A stretch of DNA of 18,115 bases, from assembly GCA_001766655.1 (NCBI GenBank), contig MJCC01000011.1, positions 92,015 through 110,129 of the forward strand, in the 5' to 3' direction. A program made the translations under genes and the position numbers. The stretch comes from Phytomonas francai. Taxonomy: Eukaryota; Euglenozoa; Kinetoplastea; Trypanosomatida; Trypanosomatidae. The notes below the pieces were generated by a model. It saw only the letters and a program-made list of their open reading frames with translations. It did no database searches and was not told the DNA's origin. Positions 1-8,845 of this stretch are shown here, one piece after another (within the stretch, counting starts at the first letter, position 1; every line of letters begins with the position of its first letter).

Positions 1-80
1 TCGTCCTCTTTCACGTGACGCTTGCGTTGCTGGGGGAGGGTGGCGACGGGCGGGGAGAGGTGATTACGTTTCGATGCTAA
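1..80 (+). CDS. Probable 3' end of an upstream gene (partial, unidentified)
   Basis: Reading from position 3, the frame is open to a TAA at 78-80 and encodes 25 residues ending GEVITFRC. About 18 of its 25 third positions are G or C. The frame starting at position 2 is poorer in GC at third positions and stops later, near 112. Base composition drops sharply to AT-rich just after the proposed stop, as it does after the other genes here. The fragment is too short to assign a family. It lies on the same strand as all other genes, so it fits the same polycistronic unit. Confidence 0.35.
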   Translation, partial: VLFHVTLALLGEGGDGRGEVITFRC

Positions 81-503
81 TTAAATACTATACTACACCG
101 TTACTTGAATGAGGGTCCTCGCTGGTTATCGCCTGTGTTTGATGTGTGCGTGTGTGTGTGTGAGGGAGAGGGAGAGGGAGAGGGAGAGTTGGCTGGTGGT
201 AGATCCGACCGGGCAGGGTGGCGTCTTGGAAACTTCGTAGCGCGTGCCTAATCGGTGGAACGAGATGAAATCTCTTGTTTTTCATTAGTGATTATTTTGG
301 TTAGTATTAAGATGGGAAATTTTATTTGTACTTAACTTTTTATCCTGTAATTTATTTGTGATTATGGAAAATGCTATTTATTCGTTGAGATTATTTTTTA
401 TCCCTTTTATACTCAACACAATAGGGAAAGTTCCTATTTTGTACAAACCCCCAGGTTTCCCTGTATCGTTAAGCTTATCCCGGGGGCGAGCAAATAGACA
501 AAG
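81..503. other. Intergenic spacer with TG and AGGGAG repeats
   Basis: No gene is visible. The left part holds a short TG run (151-162) followed directly by an AGGGAG-type purine repeat (163-188). The right part is AT-rich and then T-rich, and leads into the probable trans-splice acceptor of the 504 gene. It probably contains the 3' UTR and polyadenylation zone of the upstream gene and the 5' UTR of the next. Confidence 0.6.
391..424 (+). promoter_or_regulatory. Probable trans-splice acceptor for the SET-like gene
   Basis: A T/C-rich tract (391-410 especially) is followed by an AG at 423-424, about 80 bases before the ATG at 504. A second candidate AG lies at 453-454 after a run of C. Kinetoplastid messengers receive a spliced leader at such sites. 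The exact site is an inference. Confidence 0.45.
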
Positions 504-2456
504 ATGACATTTGCTAATTCCAGAGTGCGGCTTTCTCGGCTTGCGTTTTCTGCCTCCCCAAGGTGTTTAAATAACTTTTTGAACTATCCTCCCGTTGGAT
601 TTACGCGGCTCGCGCCGAGTAAACGCGTTCCAGGGGCGATGGGGGTGTTTTGCACACGTCCTCTGAAAAAATTCACGCCGGTGGGGGTGCTGCCGGATGC
701 GCTGCGGGGGATGCCCTCGTCGCGAATTACCCAGCTTGCACCCCTCCTTGACGAGTCTGCCGTGCGCGCACTTGCCGGATCGGCCTCAACCTCCCCCGAA
801 GCGGCGCCGTTTCTCGAGAATTTAATCCGCTCGCCGCGGAAAAAGGTTTCTTTACGTCGTTTTCTCGCTTTACGGGCGGCTTTTAGCTCGGGCTCCTATT
901 TCTACGTGGCTACGGCGGGCGGGTGGTATTTGATTGTACCGAGCAAAGCGGTAGGGCTGCGGGGCTCGGATGGGTTGAAGGCGTGGCTACGACGTCGACA
1001 TCACCGCTACCTTAACGAGTCCTTGCCGGTAGAAAAACAAGAAAAAGGTGGAGAAAGCGAGGAAGGAAAAGGAAGTGATACCCTCCACGCCGCAGCCTGC
1101 GTGAGACGCAAAAAAGCAGCAGAGCTGCATCGTATGGAGCATGAACAGGAGGATGTGAACGAAATGGGTGTAGAAGAGGTGTCTATGAGGAAGGGGGATG
1201 CACTTTCCACAGATTTAGCCCTGCAAGAAAATCATAGTGAAGGTGTGGGTGGGGAATTTGAGCGCCTCGGCGATGTAGACGTCTTGACTGAGAATATCGC
1301 AACGTCGTCCTCCCACGGTAGCCCTTCACGGCCAACGAAGAGAAATAGGGAGGTCGTGCATTACATCACCGAGGAGCATCTTTTCCAAATCAACGACGGC
1401 GTTCCCTGGCAGCTCCCTCCGTCTGAGGATCTCGCACAGCCGGAGTACTGGGAGCACCACCGCGGCCGCATGGCACTTTATCAAGATACCGATAAAGATG
1501 CCACGTCAAACGGGTTGAAACGTGAAGAGATCATCCAGCAAGCCCTTCGAGGGCTGCGTACGCCGCCGGCGGAATCAATGATTGATCCTACAGTCGAGCC
1601 GATTCAATCGGAGTCTGCTGTTATGAAGATGCGTGAGCAGCAACAGCATATTCGCGATCTTCTCAGCGAACGCGAGGCCCTCGCGCATGGTGAAAAACTC
1701 TTTCAGATCCTCACGCAAAAAGCAAACGTCACCCTTCACGTGGATGACGAGAGCGGATTGCTTACGCTGACACCGATTGTAAATCTGCGGCCCGGGGATG
1801 AGCTGCTTTTGCACTACGGTTGGGAGTGGTGGACTCATCGACTGCTCTCGACGCTTCTTTTAGCTGTGGAGGATGCTGAAATGCACAGTATCCGCTGGAT
1901 TGAGCTGCTGTGCAGGAGTGAAGACGAAACAGACGTCTTTGAGTTCTTTCCGAGGCTTCTTCCCGTGCGTAAAGGGCGTAAAAGAGGGGCAAAGGGTAAT
2001 TCTCATGGACAAACCAGTACCACAGATTCCAATGGTGAAGTTGTAGAGAAGCGTATTTCTTCTTCCTCTTCTACAGAAGAAGTGGATAATAAAGAGGCTC
2101 GGAGTGCGTCGCCTGTTCGGGGTAAATACATACTTTATAATGAGCGAACTAAGAAAGAAGCAACCGATGCCGCGGTGCTGATCTTTGCCATCCGCCGAAG
2201 CTGTCAGGATCCTGCCTTTTTCAAGCTTCTTCTGAGGGGAAGCGGTGAGGATGAAGCTTCTTACTTTCCGCCCGTGTTTGATCAGGACAGCTGTGATGTG
2301 GAGGTACCTATTTCGGAAATACGGCGGGCCCTGTTGCGAACGCTCCTGCGCTCCTCACAAACTATAATCCCCGAGGAAGGAGGGGACAGCGTACCAAGGG
2401 AGCCGGATACTGTCGTGGAGGAGGATGAGGAGGAGGGCGAAAGGTTTCACGTCTAA
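504..2456 (+). CDS. Divergent SET-domain-like protein, possibly mitochondrial
   Basis: This is a 650-residue protein. The ATG at 504 is the first in frame after the probable acceptor. SET domains are usually protein lysine methyltransferases. Two segments look like the two ends of a SET fold: residues 47-65 (GVFCTRPLKKFTPVGVL), like the opening G-x-G-hydrophobic motif, and residues 407-443, where ANVTLHV is followed by NLRPGDELLLHYGWEWW, like the closing GEEL...YG motif. The roughly 340 residues between them include a charged, low-complexity insert (about 171-285). The usual Asn-His-Ser motif ahead of the conserved Asn408 reads QILTQKAN, so catalysis is doubtful. The first 64 residues are rich in Arg, Ser and Phe and have no acidic residue, which suggests a mitochondrial leader. 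The C terminus is acidic (residues 638-646). The SET assignment rests on motif reading only; it could instead be an unrelated lineage-specific protein. Confidence 0.55.
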   Translation: MTFANSRVRLSRLAFSASPRCLNNFLNYPPVGFTRLAPSKRVPGAMGVFCTRPLKKFTPVGVLPDALRGMPSSRITQLAPLLDESAVRALAGSASTSPEAAPFLENLIRSPRKKVSLRRFLALRAAFSSGSYFYVATAGGWYLIVPSKAVGLRGSDGLKAWLRRRHHRYLNESLPVEKQEKGGESEEGKGSDTLHAAACVRRKKAAELHRMEHEQEDVNEMGVEEVSMRKGDALSTDLALQENHSEGVGGEFERLGDVDVLTENIATSSSHGSPSRPTKRNREVVHYITEEHLFQINDGVPWQLPPSEDLAQPEYWEHHRGRMALYQDTDKDATSNGLKREEIIQQALRGLRTPPAESMIDPTVEPIQSESAVMKMREQQQHIRDLLSEREALAHGEKLFQILTQKANVTLHVDDESGLLTLTPIVNLRPGDELLLHYGWEWWTHRLLSTLLLAVEDAEMHSIRWIELLCRSEDETDVFEFFPRLLPVRKGRKRGAKGNSHGQTSTTDSNGEVVEKRISSSSSTEEVDNKEARSASPVRGKYILYNERTKKEATDAAVLIFAIRRSCQDPAFFKLLLRGSGEDEASYFPPVFDQDSCDVEVPISEIRRALLRTLLRSSQTIIPEEGGDSVPREPDTVVEEDEEEGERFHV

Positions 2457-3230
2457 AATTACGTGCGGAAAAGGAAGGAGATTTGGAGAATGAGGGCTTG
2501 CGCAAGGGGTTTGGACGATGTTGGGCGCTATTATTGACATTATGATCTGCACCACTTTGGGTCTTCACATGTGCTCGTCTGCCTCCGGTACGCCTATTTT
2601 TCTGCAGTTTCTGAGTGAGTAAAGACAGCGGCGCGTGCACTTGACTTCCTACGACTTAACGTAGGTTATACAAGGAGCACGGATGTTATTGTTTTTTATT
2701 TGCAATTTTTCTTCACATCCCTTTTTACCTATTCTTTCTCCTTTTAAAATGGCATGACTTACTATTGATTATTATTGCTGTTATGAATAATAACACTAAA
2801 GCAGAGTGTATGCTGTTTTTGATAGGGTGCTAGGAATCCTGTCGTTTTTAATTGCTAATACCTTTTCCTAACTTTCCCAGGAAACCAGTTGTTAGTACCT
2901 GTATGATTTTCTAGAATCCATGCTGCTCTGCCTTGAATAGGACAGACACGCCTTTACGCTTCCTCCATTCTCCAAATTGTCCTTTCTTAACTCTACTCTT
3001 TCTCTCCATCTCTTTTTTAACTGGGCCTCTAAAAATGGCCGCACAATGGATCGATAACGAGAAAAATAGTGTTTTATTGTGGTTGGTTGAATTGGTGCCT
3101 TTATTTCATTGTAAATAGGAAGGGTGATTTCTTGTTATATATATATATATATATATTCATTTTTCAAAAAATTATACTTGAGTATTCATCAGGCAATCAA
3201 AATCAAGGAGGCTTTTGGGTTCATTTTTCC

Positions 3231-3350
3231 CCATTCTTTGATCTCTTTTTCTGGATTCCCTTCGAACCGCCCTTCAGCTCTTTCCCCCTCCCATCCCCGA
3301 CCGACGCCGACGCTCTGGTCGCCGAACCTGCCGTTTCGCATCCCTTGTAG
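3231..3350 (+). promoter_or_regulatory. Pyrimidine-rich region with candidate trans-splice acceptors for IFT172
   Basis: Two candidate AG acceptors follow pyrimidine-rich stretches, at 3275-3276 and 3349-3350. No AG occurs between 3351 and the start codon at 3413, so the leader must be added at or before 3350 if the full protein is made. Which AG is used cannot be decided from sequence. Confidence 0.45.
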
Positions 3351-3391
3351 CCCCCTTTTCTCCCCCATTCCTTTCTTTTCCCCCCTCCCTC
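3351..3391 (+). repeat. Near-pure pyrimidine tract in the IFT172 leader
   Basis: Forty of the 41 bases are C or T; the only purine is the A at 3367. It lies just before the short GC-rich stretch that leads into the ATG. The next AG on the + strand is inside codon 2 (3417-3418). Confidence 0.85.
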
Positions 3392-3412
3392 GACGACGCA
3401 CGCGGGCCCGGG

Positions 3413-6400
3413 ATGCAGATTCGGCATTACAAGACGCTCACGCAGGGGCAGCCCGGGATCGCGCGGACGCAGGCGATCGCGTGGGCGCCGAACAACAAGC
3501 GCCTGGCCGTGGCCGACGCCAGCGGCTTCGTTCAGCTCTACGACGAGCAGTGCGAGCGCCGCGATAAGTTCCCGACGAAGCCGGCGGACGGCAAGGCGGG
3601 GCGGGGGTATCGGGTGAACGGGATGGCGTTCTCGCCGGACAGCGCGCGGGTCGCGATCGCGCAGTCGGACCGGATCGTCTTTGTCTACCGCATCGGCCTC
3701 GAGTGGGGCGAGAAGAAGGCGATCACGAGCAAGTTCCCGCAGACGAGCGCGGCGACGTGCGTGGTGTGGCCAGGCGGCGGCGGCGGCGGCGGCGGCGGCC
3801 TCGAGCGCGTCGTCTTCGGCACGCAGGAGGGGAAGGTGAAGGTGGGGCTGCTCAAGTCGAACAAGTCCCAGAGCCTCTACGCCCACGAGCACGCCGTCGT
3901 CGCGCTCGCGGCGAGCCCGGACGGGCGGCGGGTCGCCGCCGGGCACCTCGACGGCGCCGTCTTCGTCTGCGTGCTCGAGGCCGAGGACGGCGGCGAGGCC
4001 GGGCGGCCGAAGCGGCTTCTCACGCACGGCTGCGCGCCCGTCGTGCTCGGGTGGGGCGCGCAGCTCGCGGCGGCCGGCGCCGACGCCGCCGTCGCCTTCT
4101 ACCACCCCCGCACAGGGCAGCGCGCGCAGGCCTTCGAGCTCGCCGACGGCGGCTTCACCGCCGGCGCGTTCAGCCCGAGCGGGCAGACCCTCGTGCTCGC
4201 CGGGCGGGACCGGCTCCGCGTCCTCGACTACAACCTCCGCGCGGAGCGCTGGGAGGAGGGCGGGGTTGTGGCCTACACAAACAGCCACGCCGTCGCCGCG
4301 CTCGGGTGGAAGGGGGATGGGGGCCGGCTCGTCGTCGGCACCCTCGCGGGCGCCGTCGACGTCTTCGACGCCTGCCTGCGGCGCTACTGCCTCCGCGGCG
4401 CCTTCGAGTTCACCTACGTCAGCCACAACCAGGTCCTGGTGAAGCGGCTGGCGACGGGCTCCCGGATCGTCCTCCGCTCGAGCGTCGACAACGAGATCCA
4501 GCGGGTTAACGTGTACGGGGATCGCTACCTCGTCGCCCACACCTCCTCGACGCTGCTCGTCGGCGACCTCGTCTCGTGCGCGCTGTCGGAGGTGCCCTGG
4601 CAGCTCACCGGCCGCGAGCGCTACGCCTTCGAGAACCCCAAGGTCTGCATGGTCTTCACCGCCGGCGAGCTCTGCCTGATCGAGTACGGCAACAACACGC
4701 TGCTCGGGACCTACCGCACGGAGGAGCGCAACGCGCACCGCATCTCCGTCCGGGTGCACGACGGCGAGGGCGCCGGCGAGGGGGGCGGGGCGGCTTTGTC
4801 CTCGCCTTCGTCGGCGGCGGCGGCCGTTCGCGTGATCGCGTATTTGGTGGACCGCCAGACGATCCACGTCGTCGAGCTCGCGAGCGGGGTTGTGGTGGCG
4901 CGGGTGGGCCACACGGAGCGGGTGGACTGGCTGGAGCTCGACCACCGCGCCGCGCGGCTGCTCTTTCGCGACCGCCGCCGGCAGCTCTTCCTCGTCGACC
5001 TGGCCTCCCAGCGCCGGACGACGCTGCTCGCGGACTGCGGCTACGCGCAGTGGGTGCCGGGCAGCGACGTGGCCGTCGCGCAGGGCCGCACCGAGGTCTG
5101 CGTGTGGTACGCGATCGACCAGCCGGACCGCCCGACGAACATCCCGGTCCGCGGGGTGGTCGAGGGCATCGAGCGGGCCCCGGGAAAGACCGAGGTCATC
5201 GTCGACGAGGGGGTGAACCGGGTCGCGTACGGGCTCGACGAGGCCCTCATCGAGTTCCGCACCGCCATGGACGAGCGCGCGTACGAGCGCGCGGCCTCGC
5301 TGCTCGAGCGCGCCCCGGCGGGGGCCGGGACGGAGGCGATGTGGGAGACCCTCTCGAAGGTCGCCCTCGCGGAGGCGCGGCTGCGGATCGCCGAGCGCTG
5401 CTTCGCCGCGCTAGGCGACATCGCGATGGTGCAGGCCATCGCGCGCATCCACGGCCTCGCCGCGGAGGCCCGCCGGGCCGCCGGCGAGGGCGCGAGCGCG
5501 GGCGACGGCTACGACCACTACACCGTCCGCGCCGAGCTGCTCCTCCTCACGAAGGACTTCAACGCGGCGGAGCGGGTGTACCTGGAGCACAGCAGGCCCG
5601 AGCAGGCGATCCGGATGTGGGAGGAGATGGGCCGCTTCGACGCCAGCATCGCGATCGCCGAGGCGCACGGGCTGCCCGACCTCGCGAACCGCCGCGCGCG
5701 CTACTTTAGCTGGTTGATGGAGACCCACCAGTTCGAGAAGGCCGGGACGATCAAGGAGAAGGAGGGGAAGCACCTGGAGGCGATCGATCTCTACCTCCGC
5801 GCCGGGACCCCCGCGCGGGCCGCGAACGTGGTCAGCGCCCACGACCTCTGCCCCAATCCGCAGCTCCTCGAGGCCATCGCCGCGGCGCTGTTTAAGGCGC
5901 AGATCTTCGAGAAGGCCGGGGCCTTTTTCGAGAAGCTGCAGATGGGGGAGCGGGCGATCGGGGCCTACCGGCAGGGCCACCGCTTCGGCCGCGCCGTCGA
6001 GTTCGCGCGGCAGCACGACCCCGCGCGCGTCGTCGCGCTCGAGGAGGAGTGGGGCGACCACCTCGTCTCGCGGCAGCACGTCGACCAGGCGATCAACCAC
6101 TACATCGAGGCCGGGGCCCACGGCAAGGCCGTCCGCGCCGCCATCAACTCCCGGCAGTGGTGCAAGGCGGTGGAGATCCTGGAGTCGCAGCAGGGGGCCG
6201 CGGGGGAGGAGGAGGAGGGCGAGGGCAGGGCCGGGGGCGCCGCAACGACGACGACGACGACGGACGCGCTGGGCCGAAGCTCCTACCGCACGATCGCGCG
6301 GCACTACGAGGAGACGCACCAGTACGCGGAGGCGGAGCGGCTCTACCTTCGCACCGGCGCCGTGCAGGACGCGGTAGAGATGTACAGCCGGGCCGGGATG

Positions 6401-8845
6401 GCGGACCACATGTACCGCGTCGCCCAGCGCCACCTCGGGCAGCAGCAGCTCGTCGAGCTCTTCGTCGGGCAGGCGAAGCAGCTCGAGGCGAAGGGCGACT
6501 ACACCGGCGCGGAGCGGGTCTATCTTAAGGTGAACGACCCCGACCAGGCGATCGTGATGTACAAGAAGCTGCGGGACGCGACGAACATGATCCGGCTCGT
6601 GCAGGCCTACCGGCCGGACTTTTTGCTCAAAACCCACCTCTCCCTCGCCGCGCAGTTCGAGAAGGAGAACAACCTCAAGATGGCCGAGACGCACTACGTC
6701 GCGGGGAAGGACTGGGGACGGGTGGTGAACATGTACCGCGATCGCGAGATGTGGGAGGACGCGGTGCGGGTGGCCAAGATCCACGGCGGCGCGAATGCCG
6801 CCCGGCAGGTCGTCATCCTGCGCGCCCTCGTGATGGACGTCGACGAGGGGCTCAAGCTTCTCACCAAGTTCAACCTCACCGAGTCCGGCATCGACGCCGC
6901 GCTGGAGGCGCAGAAGTTCGACCTCGCCCTCCAGTGGGCGCAGGCGGTGCAGCCGAGCAAGCTGCCCTTTGTGTACTTCAAATACGCCATGTACTACGAG
7001 GACCAGGGCGACTTCCGCATGGCCGAGGAGACCTTCATCAAGTCCGGCAAGCCGCGCGAGGCGATCGAGATGTACGTGCACCAGCACGAGTTCAGCAACG
7101 CGATGCGGGTGGCGGAGCAGTACGACCAGTCCTCGATCCCGAACATCTGCGCGACGAGCGCCCGGGTTTGCTTCCAGCAGGGCAACTACAAGGAGGCCGA
7201 GGAGCTCTTCCTCCGCGCGAAGACGCCGGAGACGCTGCTGAAGATGTACATGGACCACCGCATGTACGCGGACGCCCAGCGGATCGCGAAGGAGTACAGC
7301 CCGGAGGCGCTGCCGGAGGTCGCGAAGCGGATCGCCCTGCAGTCGAACGACCCGCAAAAGGCCGGCGCGGTGCTCGAGGAGAACCGGGAGTACCAACTCG
7401 CCATCGACGCCTACCTCAGCGCGAGCGCGGAGACGGTGCAGGACCCGGCGGTGCTCGCGAATTTGTGGGTGCGGGCCGTGAAGGTCGCGCAGCGGCACGC
7501 GCGGAACGCCCTCCGCGAGACCCTCCGCAGCGCGACCGAGAAGCTCAAGGCGGCGAACCACTTCGTCGAGGCCGGGAGGTGTCTGGAGGACTGCGAGGAC
7601 TACAAGGGCGCGATTAACATGTACGTGCAGGGGCAGAAGTTCGAGATGGCCGAGGCGCTCGCGCAGCGAATCAGCCCGGAGCTCGTCGATTACGTCAAGC
7701 GAGCGATCGTGCAGGATAGCATCGACGCCGCGGGGGGTATGCGGGACATCCACCTCGTCGAGGATATCCACCCCGAGGCGGCGTTAAAGGCCTACCTCGC
7801 GAAGAGCGACTTTACCAACGCGATGCGGCTGGTCAAGCAGCGGCTGCCGGACCAGCTGCCGTACGTCGCCGGGCTGCAGATGCAGTATCACGTCAAGCAG
7901 GGCAACGTCTTGGCCGCGCTGCGGACCGTCAACGGCTACCCGCTCGACCCCGAGGACTTCCGCTTTCACGATTCCTGGCTGCGATTGGCGCAGATGATCA
8001 TCCCGATGCTGAACTACCGCGGCGCGATCATGAGGCTCCCGGAGGACGGAAAGGAAAGTGGAAAAGGACGAGGGGGAGAAAAGGAGAAGGAGGAGGAGGG
8101 CGATATTGGGCTCTCCACCCTGCATGCGCAGCTGGTAAAGGTGCACGCGAGTATCACGGCGTCCGGGCAGGAGTTGCAGGAGGTGGCGCGGGTGAACGCG
8201 CTCGTGCATCTGATTCACATCTACCATATCGCCAGTCAAATGCGCACCGAGGTTCAACTGAAGGACCTCGCTCTCAAGCTCATGCTCGGGCTGCCGCGTT
8301 GGATTCCGTTCATTTCCCCCGAAAAGGCCTTCTATGATGCCGGGATGGCGTGCAAGGAGGGCGGTGCGGAGGGCTTGGCGTTTCTTTACCTGAACTACGC
8401 CCTCGATCTCGTCGAGGCGGTCGAGGATCACCTCACCGATAGCGGCGCGATTCCTAACGCCGACTTCGACCTCGCTGCCGATATCCCGAAGAAATTTTCG
8501 CTACCCGCGAGCCTCGTCGTCTCCAGCGCCGCGATCGAGGAGGCCAAAAATTGGGTCTTGCTCATTTCCATCGATGTCGATGATGAACGGCAGCGGCAGA
8601 GGGTCTTACCCACGGTGCAGGATCCGCAATCGGGCGAGACGATGTTTGAGGGCTCGCTAAAGTCGCCGAGTGGGAATGTGTTTCCGGAGTGCGCGGTGAG
8701 CGGGTATCCGATTATCGGCGGCGGTCTGACGCGGTGCGCGGGCTGCCAGCGAACGGCAAACCAGACGGATTGGAATCGCTTTGTAATGGCGATGCGGCAT
8801 TGCCCGTGGTGCGGGCAAGAGGTGCGACCAGACTTTAGGATGTGA
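3413..8845 (+). CDS. IFT172: Intraflagellar transport protein IFT172
   Basis: IFT172 is a peripheral subunit of the IFT-B complex. It moves along the flagellar axoneme and is needed for flagellum assembly. At 1810 residues it matches the family's usual size of about 1750. The N terminus aligns with family landmarks: QAIAWAPNNKRLAV, the YDE...ERRDKFPTKPAD stretch, AFSPDSARVAIAQSD and WGEKKAI. These belong to paired beta-propellers (about residues 1-600). A long TPR-like alpha-solenoid follows (about 615-1700), with many repeats of the type AERVYLE..RPEQAI.MW. The C terminus has a cysteine-rich module with C1760, C1775xxC1778 and C1797xxC1800, suited to zinc binding. The ATG at 3413 is chosen because MQIRHYKTL sits where the family begins. 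Oddities are a run of nine Gly (121-129), six Thr (945-950), acidic and Lys-rich inserts (about 928-950 and 1543-1562), and very high GC that falls toward the 3' end. Confidence 0.96.
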   Translation: MQIRHYKTLTQGQPGIARTQAIAWAPNNKRLAVADASGFVQLYDEQCERRDKFPTKPADGKAGRGYRVNGMAFSPDSARVAIAQSDRIVFVYRIGLEWGEKKAITSKFPQTSAATCVVWPGGGGGGGGGLERVVFGTQEGKVKVGLLKSNKSQSLYAHEHAVVALAASPDGRRVAAGHLDGAVFVCVLEAEDGGEAGRPKRLLTHGCAPVVLGWGAQLAAAGADAAVAFYHPRTGQRAQAFELADGGFTAGAFSPSGQTLVLAGRDRLRVLDYNLRAERWEEGGVVAYTNSHAVAALGWKGDGGRLVVGTLAGAVDVFDACLRRYCLRGAFEFTYVSHNQVLVKRLATGSRIVLRSSVDNEIQRVNVYGDRYLVAHTSSTLLVGDLVSCALSEVPWQLTGRERYAFENPKVCMVFTAGELCLIEYGNNTLLGTYRTEERNAHRISVRVHDGEGAGEGGGAALSSPSSAAAAVRVIAYLVDRQTIHVVELASGVVVARVGHTERVDWLELDHRAARLLFRDRRRQLFLVDLASQRRTTLLADCGYAQWVPGSDVAVAQGRTEVCVWYAIDQPDRPTNIPVRGVVEGIERAPGKTEVIVDEGVNRVAYGLDEALIEFRTAMDERAYERAASLLERAPAGAGTEAMWETLSKVALAEARLRIAERCFAALGDIAMVQAIARIHGLAAEARRAAGEGASAGDGYDHYTVRAELLLLTKDFNAAERVYLEHSRPEQAIRMWEEMGRFDASIAIAEAHGLPDLANRRARYFSWLMETHQFEKAGTIKEKEGKHLEAIDLYLRAGTPARAANVVSAHDLCPNPQLLEAIAAALFKAQIFEKAGAFFEKLQMGERAIGAYRQGHRFGRAVEFARQHDPARVVALEEEWGDHLVSRQHVDQAINHYIEAGAHGKAVRAAINSRQWCKAVEILESQQGAAGEEEEGEGRAGGAATTTTTTDALGRSSYRTIARHYEETHQYAEAERLYLRTGAVQDAVEMYSRAGMADHMYRVAQRHLGQQQLVELFVGQAKQLEAKGDYTGAERVYLKVNDPDQAIVMYKKLRDATNMIRLVQAYRPDFLLKTHLSLAAQFEKENNLKMAETHYVAGKDWGRVVNMYRDREMWEDAVRVAKIHGGANAARQVVILRALVMDVDEGLKLLTKFNLTESGIDAALEAQKFDLALQWAQAVQPSKLPFVYFKYAMYYEDQGDFRMAEETFIKSGKPREAIEMYVHQHEFSNAMRVAEQYDQSSIPNICATSARVCFQQGNYKEAEELFLRAKTPETLLKMYMDHRMYADAQRIAKEYSPEALPEVAKRIALQSNDPQKAGAVLEENREYQLAIDAYLSASAETVQDPAVLANLWVRAVKVAQRHARNALRETLRSATEKLKAANHFVEAGRCLEDCEDYKGAINMYVQGQKFEMAEALAQRISPELVDYVKRAIVQDSIDAAGGMRDIHLVEDIHPEAALKAYLAKSDFTNAMRLVKQRLPDQLPYVAGLQMQYHVKQGNVLAALRTVNGYPLDPEDFRFHDSWLRLAQMIIPMLNYRGAIMRLPEDGKESGKGRGGEKEKEEEGDIGLSTLHAQLVKVHASITASGQELQEVARVNALVHLIHIYHIASQMRTEVQLKDLALKLMLGLPRWIPFISPEKAFYDAGMACKEGGAEGLAFLYLNYALDLVEAVEDHLTDSGAIPNADFDLAADIPKKFSLPASLVVSSAAIEEAKNWVLLISIDVDDERQRQRVLPTVQDPQSGETMFEGSLKSPSGNVFPECAVSGYPIIGGGLTRCAGCQRTANQTDWNRFVMAMRHCPWCGQEVRPDFRM
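3773..3799 (+). repeat. (GGC)9 repeat inside IFT172
   Basis: Nine identical GGC codons encode Gly121-129, between two conserved beta-propeller segments (CVVWP and LERVVFG). Use of one codon throughout points to replication slippage. Confidence 0.9.
6245..6262 (+). repeat. (ACG)6 repeat inside IFT172
   Basis: Six ACG codons encode Thr945-950. They follow a Glu/Gly-rich stretch (about 6196-6240) in the helical region. It looks like a slippage-generated linker insert. Confidence 0.85.

Larger units (their letters stand above)
2457..3412. other. Intergenic spacer between SET-like gene and IFT172
   Basis: No convincing gene is present; short open frames here lack ATG starts or are low complexity. 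The left two thirds are AT-rich and carry a TA dinucleotide run (3136-3156). From about 3225 to 3391 the + strand becomes strongly pyrimidine-rich. It probably holds the 3' UTR of the upstream gene, a polyadenylation zone, and the splice-acceptor region and 5' UTR of IFT172. Confidence 0.6.

Noticed and set aside
3221..4945. Long minus-strand open frame (574 codons) opposite the 5' half of IFT172
   Set aside because: It is the antisense of a very GC-rich conserved gene, where stop codons are rare in every frame. Its translation is Arg/Val/Leu/Asp-rich without recognisable motifs.
3703..5709. Two + strand frames (3703-4509 and 4576-5709) rich in Arg, Ala and Gly
   Set aside because: They are out-of-frame readings of IFT172 caused by high GC.
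5411..7771. Minus-strand open frame of 786 codons opposite IFT172
   Set aside because: Same GC-driven shadow effect; the + strand reading is a clear IFT172 match throughout.
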